A DNA stretch of 13,382 bases. Source: a bacterium. Lineage in GTDB: Bacteria; Actinomycetota; Acidimicrobiia; Acidimicrobiales; CATQHL01. The stretch's first letter is position 1. Every line of letters begins with the position of its first letter. Position numbers and translations under genes: made by a program. Positions 1-4,726 of the stretch are shown piece by piece. The notes beneath the pieces were generated by a model, which ran no database searches, had not been told where the DNA came from, and saw nothing but the letters and a program-made list of their open reading frames with translations. The stretch spans positions 1 through 13,382 of the forward strand of contig JAPONU010000512.1 of the NCBI GenBank assembly GCA_026713745.1, written 5' to 3'.

Positions 1-27
1 CCCACAGAACGCATCGCCGTCGGATTC

Positions 28-68
28 GGGTCGGCCGGGCCGACAAGCCGGTTGGGGAAGCCCGACCC
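28..68 (-). other. Inverted repeat in leader of leftward transcript
   Basis: GGGTCGG (28-34) pairs perfectly with CCGACCC (62-68). A second, competing hairpin, GTCGGC (30-35) with GCCGAC (39-44), shares its left side with the first. The two arrangements are mutually exclusive, and both lie about 30-70 nt downstream of the predicted start site of the leftward promoter. No T-tract follows, so it does not look like an intrinsic terminator. It may be a structured 5' leader or part of a stable RNA. I do not recognise a named riboswitch or RNA family. The rest of 1-212 holds no supportable gene. Confidence 0.35.
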
Positions 69-101
69 CCACCGCAGCGGAGGCCAGTGACCGGTACCCG
101 T

Positions 102-130
102 ACTCTACACAACCCCTGCGACAAAGTCAA
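102..130 (-). promoter_or_regulatory. Leftward sigmaA-type promoter
   Basis: On the minus strand, TTGACT (130-125) is followed by exactly 17 nt and then TAGAGT (107-102), a near-consensus housekeeping promoter. The stretch just upstream (131-146) is A/T-rich, unlike the rest of the window, and resembles an UP element. Transcription should start near 95 and run out of the left edge, so the gene it drives is not visible. It lies downstream of modC, so the next unit to the left probably has its own promoter and is not simply read through from the molybdate operon. This is sequence inference only. Confidence 0.6.
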
Positions 131-212
131 ACATATATTCGAATCAAGGTGGAGGAGCAATTGGACGTCTCAGAATTGTGGTGATCCCGGGCGGGTTCGC
201 TCCGGCGCGGCC

Positions 213-1037
213 TCAGCTTGCGACGTGGCCGGCCTCCAGGACGAGCACCTCGTCGGCGAGTTCGGAGGCGTCGGCCGGATCGTGGGTGACGAGCACGACG
301 GTGGCTCCCGATGCCCGGATCTGCCTGCGCAGCAGCGGTCGTACGTCCCTGTCGGTGGCGGAGAGAGGCTCGTCCAGCAGCAGCACCTCCGGGCCGGCGG
401 CCAGCGCCCGCGCCAGCCCCACGCGCTGTGACTGCCCGCCCGACAGCCGGGCCGGCTTGGCCCGGGCCAACGCGCTCATCCCGACAGCATCCAGGATCGC
501 CGAGGCGTTGCGGCGGGCGGCCACCCGCCTGGCACCGCCGGAGCGCGGGCCGAAGGCAACGTTCTCCAGCGCGCTCAGGTGCCCGAACAACCGCACGTCC
601 TGGTAGGCATAGCCGACCCGCCGCTGCTCGGGCGGCACCCAGATCCCCTGCGCGGGGTCATCCACGACTTGTCCCGCAAGGCTCACCCGACCCGCCTCGG
701 TCGGCACCAGGCCCGCCAGGCAGCGCAATAGCGTGGTCTTGCCCGAGCCGTTCGGTCCCATGACGGCGACGATCCCACCGGCAGGTACGTCCAGATCCAG
801 TTCGAGCGTGAACCCGCCGACGCATACCCGCACGTTGGCGATGATGCCGCCGTCCCCCCCAAGCACCGCTCCAATCCCTCCGCTGCCGGCGGATGTGTCA
901 CCCTGGCCGGCCTGAGAGGGTGGGGGTGCCGGGGGCCGGCGCAGGCGGCCATTCCGAGGCCGCCGGAGCGCCGCCGGCGCCGCCACCCGAACACCCGCGC
1001 GGCCACTTGCGCCCCGCCGGCTGCCCACCCACCTCAT
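213..1037 (-). CDS. modC: Molybdate ABC transporter ATPase ModC, short form without TOBE
   Basis: This is the ATPase that powers molybdate (possibly tungstate) import through ModB. On the 274-residue reading, Walker A GPNGSGKT is at 94-101, the Q-loop glutamine at 146, the signature LSGGQ at 198-202, Walker B LLLDE ending at 223 and the switch histidine at 252; the D-loop reads SATD where SALD is usual. The protein ends right after the ABC domain and lacks the C-terminal TOBE/Mop domains of classical ModC (about 350 aa). The chosen ATG overlaps the modB stop as ATGA, matching the two upstream junctions. It adds about 57 Arg/Pro-rich residues before the conserved domain. An in-frame GTG at 866, preceded by GGAGGG, would give a 217-aa protein of usual short-form length and is a serious alternative. 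Family call is firm; start is uncertain. Confidence 0.88.
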   Translation of the reverse strand: MRWVGSRRGASGRAGVRVAAPAALRRPRNGRLRRPPAPPPSQAGQGDTSAGSGGIGAVLGGDGGIIANVRVCVGGFTLELDLDVPAGGIVAVMGPNGSGKTTLLRCLAGLVPTEAGRVSLAGQVVDDPAQGIWVPPEQRRVGYAYQDVRLFGHLSALENVAFGPRSGGARRVAARRNASAILDAVGMSALARAKPARLSGGQSQRVGLARALAAGPEVLLLDEPLSATDRDVRPLLRRQIRASGATVVLVTHDPADASELADEVLVLEAGHVAS

Positions 1038-1978
1038 CGGCTCAGCCAACGGTCGCGCAGCGCCACCAGCACCACGACCGAGACGACCAGCAGGACCACG
1101 CTGAGGGCGATGGCCTCGGCCGGGCGCCCGGCTTCCAGGGCCTCGAAGGTGGCCAGCGGCAGCGTCTGTGTCCGGCCCCGCAGGTTGCCGGCGAAGGTGA
1201 TGGTGGCCCCGAACTCCCCGAGCGCCCGCGCCCAGGCCAGCGCCGCGCCAGCGGCCAGCGACGGTGCCACCTGCGGAAGCGTGACCCGCCGGAAGGCCAC
1301 CGACCTGCGGGCGCCCAGCGTGCGAGCGGCTTCGACAAGCCCGGCGTCGGCGCTGCGCAGGCCCGCCTCGGCGGTGATGACGAAGAACGGCATGGCCACG
1401 AACGTGGCGGCCACCACCACGCCGGCGGTGCTGAACGGCAGCGACCAGCCGAACCAGCTGTCGAGCCACTGGCCCACCAGCCCCCGCCGCCCCAGGGCGA
1501 ACAGCAGGGCCGTGCCGCCCACCACCGGCGGCAGCACCATCGGCAGCAGCACGGCCACCCGCAGCGGCCGCCGCAGCGACGGCCCGCACCGGGACAGCAC
1601 CAGCGCCAGGGGCAGCCCCAGCAGCACCGAGGCGCCCGCCGCGGTGGTGCTGGTGACCGCCGAGATCACCAGGGCGTCGCGCAGGCGCGCCGAGCCCAAC
1701 AGCGACGGCAACTCGCTCCAGGGGGCTCGCTGCAGCAGCCCGATCACCGGCACGACGAGCAGCGCCAGCCCAACCCCTGCCGGCAGCCAGAGCCCGCCCA
1801 CCGGGCGTTGTCGCACCTCCCGGCGCCGCTGCGTCACCCCGGGCGTGCCCGGCGGCACGGGCCCGCCCACCGGGCGTTGTCGCACCTCCCGGCGCCGCTG
1901 CGTCGCCCCGGGCGCGTCCGGCGGCACGGGCGCGCCGGCTGGGCTGTCGCCGGGAACCCCGGATCCCACCGTGCTCAC
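1034..1978 (-). CDS. modB: Molybdate ABC transporter permease ModB
   Basis: This 314-aa integral membrane permease forms the molybdate channel and couples to ModC. About six hydrophobic segments run from residue 65 to 308. The cytoplasmic EAA loop (EAARTLGA from 216, then LP at 234-235) is the ATPase-docking motif of binding-protein-dependent permeases. GEFGATITFAGN (254-265) is typical of ModB/CysT-type permeases. The GTG start at 1978 overlaps the modA stop as GTGA and has no Shine-Dalgarno, implying translational coupling. Residues about 17-62, before the first membrane segment, are two near-identical 23-residue units encoded by a 69-bp tandem duplication; such an extension is not usual for ModB. 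A later GTG at about residue 60 would avoid the repeat but also lacks a ribosome site. Sulfate permeases are related, but the neighbouring ModA favours molybdate. Confidence 0.9.
   Translation of the reverse strand: MSTVGSGVPGDSPAGAPVPPDAPGATQRRREVRQRPVGGPVPPGTPGVTQRRREVRQRPVGGLWLPAGVGLALLVVPVIGLLQRAPWSELPSLLGSARLRDALVISAVTSTTAAGASVLLGLPLALVLSRCGPSLRRPLRVAVLLPMVLPPVVGGTALLFALGRRGLVGQWLDSWFGWSLPFSTAGVVVAATFVAMPFFVITAEAGLRSADAGLVEAARTLGARRSVAFRRVTLPQVAPSLAAGAALAWARALGEFGATITFAGNLRGRTQTLPLATFEALEAGRPAEAIALSVVLLVVSVVVLVALRDRWLSR
1792..1929. repeat. Tandem duplication, 2 x 69 bp, inside modB
   Basis: Units 1792-1860 and 1861-1929 abut directly and differ at only three positions by eye (66 of 69 identical). 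The period is a multiple of three, so the duplication keeps the modB frame and inserts 23 extra residues (core TQRRREVRQRPVGG) into the basic N-terminal tail. The near identity suggests a recent duplication or ongoing homogenisation. Confidence 0.92.
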
Positions 1979-2805
1979 GGTGCACCGAATCCCGCTGCGG
2001 CCAGCAACTCCTGCGACGCCGGCGAGAGCACGAACTCCACGAAGGCGGCGGCGGCGGGACTGTCGCTGAGCAGCGCCAGGGGGTAGGCGGTACTGGCGGG
2101 GTGGTCGATGGCGAAGCCCCTCACGGTGTCCCCGGCCACCGCCAGGTCGGTGACGTAGACCACCCCGGCGTCCACCTCGCCCAGCAGCACCTTCGTGAGC
2201 ACGCCCCGCACGTTGGGCTCCCGTGTGTCGGCAGCGGCTACGAGCGCCGCTCCGCCGACTTCTTCCGCCAGGGCGCCGCACGGCACGTCGGGGGCGCACA
2301 GGGCCAGGACGAGGTCGCCGCCGGTGAGGGAACCCAGGCCGGTCACGCCGGCGGGATTGTCCTGCGGCACAGCGATGGCCAGCCGGTTGCGGGCGAAGAC
2401 AGCGACGCGCCGGGCCTCCACCTGTGCCGCGGTCGGCGCGTCGGCCGCGGCGAACACGTCGGCCGGGGCTCCCTCGTTGATCTGGGTGGCCAGGCGGCTG
2501 CTGCCGGCGAACTGCATGGTCACGTCCACACCGGGATGGGTCGCCTCGAAGGCGGCGGCGATGTCGCCGAACACGTCGGTCAGCGACGAGGCGGCGAAGA
2601 CGGTCACGGTGCGACGCTCGACGCCGGCAGGGTCATCGCCGCCGCAGCCGCCGGCCGCCAGCAGGGCACTGCAACCAGCCAGCACCACGGCACCGCGTCC
2701 CGCAGTACGCAGCGCCGCAACGTCACGGCGGGCGCACCGGCATGCCGCCGCGCCGCGCCCAGCGCTCGCGGCCCGCCGGCGGCACGCCACCCACCGGCGG
2801 CTCAC
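1975..2805 (-). CDS. modA: Molybdate-binding lipoprotein ModA
   Basis: This 276-aa periplasmic-type substrate-binding protein captures molybdate (or tungstate) outside the membrane and delivers it to ModB. A long Arg-rich n-region (1-37) precedes a hydrophobic core and two candidate lipobox cysteines: C45 (LAGC) and C54 (AGGC followed by GGDD). C54 is the more likely lipidation site given its position before the mature domain. Ligand-contact motifs of the family are visible: AASSL (71-75), AGSSRLATQI (100-109), and the EPNVRG...GEVDAGVVYVTD region (196-220). The GTG start at 2805 overlaps the regulator stop as GTGA, and no other ATG/GTG/TTG lies in frame before the hydrophobic core, so this start is close to forced. 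There is no Shine-Dalgarno, so translation probably depends on the upstream gene. The family is clear; molybdate versus tungstate preference cannot be read from sequence. Confidence 0.93.
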   Translation of the reverse strand: MSRRWVACRRRAASAGRGAAACRCARRDVAALRTAGRGAVVLAGCSALLAAGGCGGDDPAGVERRTVTVFAASSLTDVFGDIAAAFEATHPGVDVTMQFAGSSRLATQINEGAPADVFAAADAPTAAQVEARRVAVFARNRLAIAVPQDNPAGVTGLGSLTGGDLVLALCAPDVPCGALAEEVGGAALVAAADTREPNVRGVLTKVLLGEVDAGVVYVTDLAVAGDTVRGFAIDHPASTAYPLALLSDSPAAAAFVEFVLSPASQELLAAAGFGAP

Positions 2806-3248
2806 GTGCGAGGGCGCTCGACGACGACGGTGGTGGCCTTGACCACCGCCACGGCCTCCACTCCCGCCGCCAGGCCTAGGTCCTCGGCGGCCTCCCGGGT
2901 CATGAGCGACACCACCCGGTAGGGGCCGGCCTGGATCTCCACCTGCGCCATCAGCTCGTCGGCCCGGACCCTGGTGACGAGGCCGGCGAAGCGGTTGCGC
3001 GCCGAGACCCTGCTCCGGCCCTCGCCGGGGTTGTCGGCCCGCTCGGTGGCCAGCCGGGCGAGGTCCTCCCCGTTCACGAGCCGCTGGCCGCCGGCGGTGC
3101 GCGTCACGGCCAGATGCCCCTCGTCGGCCCAGCGACGCACAGTGTCGACCGAAACCCCCAGCAGTTCGGCAGCGTGACCGATCCGGTAGGACTTTGTCTC
3201 GGAAGAAACCCGGATTCCCGAACTACCCTCGTCGATTACCTCGGCCAC
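2802..3248 (-). CDS. HTH-TOBE molybdate-responsive regulator
   Basis: This 148-aa cytoplasmic DNA-binding protein is the first gene of the molybdate operon. Residues 21-67 form a MerR/excisionase-type winged helix-turn-helix (YRIGHAAELLGVSVDTVRRW, then GGQR). Residues 82-146 form a TOBE/Mop-like domain (SARNRFAGLV...VVKATTVVV), the fold that binds molybdate or molybdopterin in ModE, ModC and Mop. The linker (70-81) is polar. By analogy with ModE it probably senses intracellular molybdate and controls modABC; whether it represses or activates is inference. The GTG start at 3248 lies 6 nt behind a TAGAAT box and has no Shine-Dalgarno, fitting a leaderless transcript. A palindrome overlapping that box suggests autoregulation. 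Its stop overlaps modA by 4 nt. It is not a classical ModE, which has a LysR-like HTH and two TOBE domains. Confidence 0.88.
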   Translation of the reverse strand: MAEVIDEGSSGIRVSSETKSYRIGHAAELLGVSVDTVRRWADEGHLAVTRTAGGQRLVNGEDLARLATERADNPGEGRSRVSARNRFAGLVTRVRADELMAQVEIQAGPYRVVSLMTREAAEDLGLAAGVEAVAVVKATTVVVERPRT

Positions 3249-3254
3249 AGGAGC

Positions 3255-3267
3255 ATTCTAGATAGAA
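3255..3267 (-). promoter_or_regulatory. Leaderless promoter and palindromic operator of molybdate operon
   Basis: On the minus strand TAGAAT (3260-3255) is a good -10 hexamer whose end lies 6 nt before the regulator GTG, so the transcript probably begins at the start codon. No convincing -35 is present. The perfect inverted repeat TTCTA-GA-TAGAA (3256-3267) overlaps the -10. A protein bound there would block RNA polymerase, as expected for autorepression by the HTH-TOBE protein encoded just downstream. Confidence 0.5.
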
Positions 3268-3356
3268 ACGCTCGGCGGCGGCGATTCTGGATCCGAGCCT
3301 GGCGATGGCTGACTCGGCGCGATGCTCCGGCCGGTGGTGCCGCGGCGTCGTGCAGC

Positions 3357-3398
3357 GGGTGTCGCCGACCGGGTGGCGCCGACCGGGTGGCGCCGGGA
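3357..3398. repeat. Three tandem 14-bp repeats
   Basis: Three consecutive copies follow the pattern GGGTGGCGCCGACC. Copy 1 (3357-3370) has T for G at its sixth base; copy 2 (3371-3384) is the reference; copy 3 (3385-3398) diverges in its last three bases. Each copy contains the GC-rich core GGCGCC or a near form of it. They lie about 210-250 nt upstream of the channel start and about 110-150 nt upstream of the regulator start. They could be protein-binding sites or slippage-generated sequence. Confidence 0.8.
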
Positions 3399-3597
3399 CT
3401 GTCGGGGCGTGGGCAACGCCGACCGGTCGGGGTGTGGCCGGCAGTCGCCGCGAGGTGCTGCAGGATCGGCGGGACCGCCGGGGCGGAGCCCCGCCGCCGC
3501 GATCGGTGCCACCGCGACACGGCCCGCCGGTCTCCTATGGTGTCCTGCACACCAACTCCGGCGGAGCCTGCCCGACGCCGCGTTTCCGCCCTGCTCC

Positions 3598-3603
3598 GAG
3601 GAG
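3598..3603 (+). promoter_or_regulatory. Ribosome binding site of mscS-family gene
   Basis: GAGGAG lies 7 nt before ATG 3611. It decides the start: the frame is open upstream to 3305, but the upstream stretch is low-complexity Arg/Pro sequence with no channel homology. Confidence 0.75.
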
Positions 3604-3610
3604 TGCCGCC

Positions 3611-4726
3611 ATGAGTACTGCCGCACAAGTCGCCCAAGTGGCCGAGGTCGGCGACGAGGCCGCCGGGCTGCTCGACGCCTGCGGCCAGGACCCGTCGCGC
3701 ATCTGCAACTGGGTCTACGACCAGACCGGCAACGGTTTCTTGGCCGCGGCCACCGAGTGGGTGGTCGAGCGGCCGTTGAAGGTGGTGCTGATCGCCCTCG
3801 GGGCCTACATCGTCAGCCGTTTGGCGCGCCGGGGCGTGCGGGGGATCGCCAAGCGCATCGTGGCCACGACCACCAGCGCCCGCCTGGCCGGCATCCGCGC
3901 CCAGGGCCCCATCAAGATCCTGGCCGACGCCGAGGAGAACAAGCGCGCCCAGGCCCGCGCCGCAACGCTCACCTCGGTGCTGTCCAGCGTCATCACCGCG
4001 GTCGTCTGGAGCGTGGCGATCCTCATGATGCTCGGCTCCTTCGACATCAACATCGGCCCGCTGCTGGCCGGCGCCAGCATCGCCGGCGTGGCCATCGGCT
4101 TCGGCAGCCAGACCATCGTCAAGGACTTCATGTCGGGCCTGTTCATGCTCGTCGAGGACCAGTTCGGCGTCGGCGACGTGATCGACGTGGGCCCCGTGAC
4201 CGGCACCGTGGAGGCGGTGTCGCTCCGTACGACCACCATCCGCGACGTGTCGGGAACCGTGTGGCACGTCCCGAACGGCGAGGTCAGCCGGGTCGGCAAC
4301 TACTCCCAGCTGTGGTCGCGGGCGCTGCTGGACATCGAGGTGGCCTACGACACCGACCTGCGTTTCGCCGAGGGCGTCATCCAGCGGGTCGCCAACGAGA
4401 TGTGGGACGACCCCGAGTGGGGCGGCGACGAGTTGATGGAGGCGCCCGAGGTGTGGGGCATCCAGAGCCTCGGCGCCAGCGGCATTGCCATCCGCCTCGT
4501 GGTCAAGACCGAGCCGTCGGTGCAGTGGAAGGTGGAGCGGGAGCTGCGCCTGCGCATCAAGGAGGCCTTCGACGAGGCCGCCATCGAGATCCCGTTCCCG
4601 CAGCGCACGCTGTGGGTGCGCGACCAGGGCCGCCACGAGCTGACCGAGGCCCCGGATCCCGACACGATCGAGACCGTGGAGCCGCCCCGCCACCGCGAGG
4701 TCGTCTCCGACGCCGACGGCGACTAG
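3611..4726 (+). CDS. MscS-family small-conductance mechanosensitive channel
   Basis: This 371-aa inner-membrane channel would open under membrane tension to release solutes during hypo-osmotic shock. Hydrophobic segments lie near residues 56-72 and 122-145, and the pore-lining TM3 runs from about 148 to 183. TM3 is the family hallmark: a Gly/Ala-rich stretch (GASIAGVAIGFGSQ) followed by FMSGLFMLVEDQFGVGDVI at the start of the beta domain. The beta and alpha/beta C-terminal domains run to about 338 and end with a short acidic tail (343-371). The segment between TM1 and TM2 (73-121) is basic and possibly helical. The start is set by the GAGGAG site 7 nt upstream. The gene is transcribed divergently from the molybdate operon and converges on res, sharing 4 nt. 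A YbdG/YnaI-like role is possible; substrate specificity is not visible. Confidence 0.92.
   Translation: MSTAAQVAQVAEVGDEAAGLLDACGQDPSRICNWVYDQTGNGFLAAATEWVVERPLKVVLIALGAYIVSRLARRGVRGIAKRIVATTTSARLAGIRAQGPIKILADAEENKRAQARAATLTSVLSSVITAVVWSVAILMMLGSFDINIGPLLAGASIAGVAIGFGSQTIVKDFMSGLFMLVEDQFGVGDVIDVGPVTGTVEAVSLRTTTIRDVSGTVWHVPNGEVSRVGNYSQLWSRALLDIEVAYDTDLRFAEGVIQRVANEMWDDPEWGGDELMEAPEVWGIQSLGASGIAIRLVVKTEPSVQWKVERELRLRIKEAFDEAAIEIPFPQRTLWVRDQGRHELTEAPDPDTIETVEPPRHREVVSDADGD

Larger units (their letters stand above)
3249..3610. other. Divergent intergenic region
   Basis: This 362-nt gap lies between the leftward molybdate operon and the rightward mscS-family gene. No frame here has plausible protein character; open frames are Arg/Pro-rich GC artefacts. 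Visible elements are the operon promoter/palindrome (3255-3267), a three-copy 14-bp tandem repeat (3357-3398), a 12-bp palindrome CCGACCGGTCGG (3419-3430), a 3-nt-loop hairpin with CGGGGC/GCCCCG arms (3479-3493), an inverted repeat TGGTGT/ACACCA (3538-3554), and the channel's Shine-Dalgarno (3598-3603). TATGGT at 3536-3541 is a possible -10 for the channel gene, without a visible -35. Confidence 0.6.

Noticed and set aside
148..184. Plus-strand GGTGGAGGAG site followed by a 7-codon TTG frame (possible leader peptide)
   Set aside because: No gene follows on the plus strand (the next DNA is antisense to modC), and a 7-codon frame is easily random.
893..2086. Long plus-strand open frame opposite modB/modC (397 codons)
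   Set aside because: Composition is Gln/Arg/His/Pro-rich with no domain. It is the antisense shadow of well-supported minus-strand genes in GC-rich DNA.
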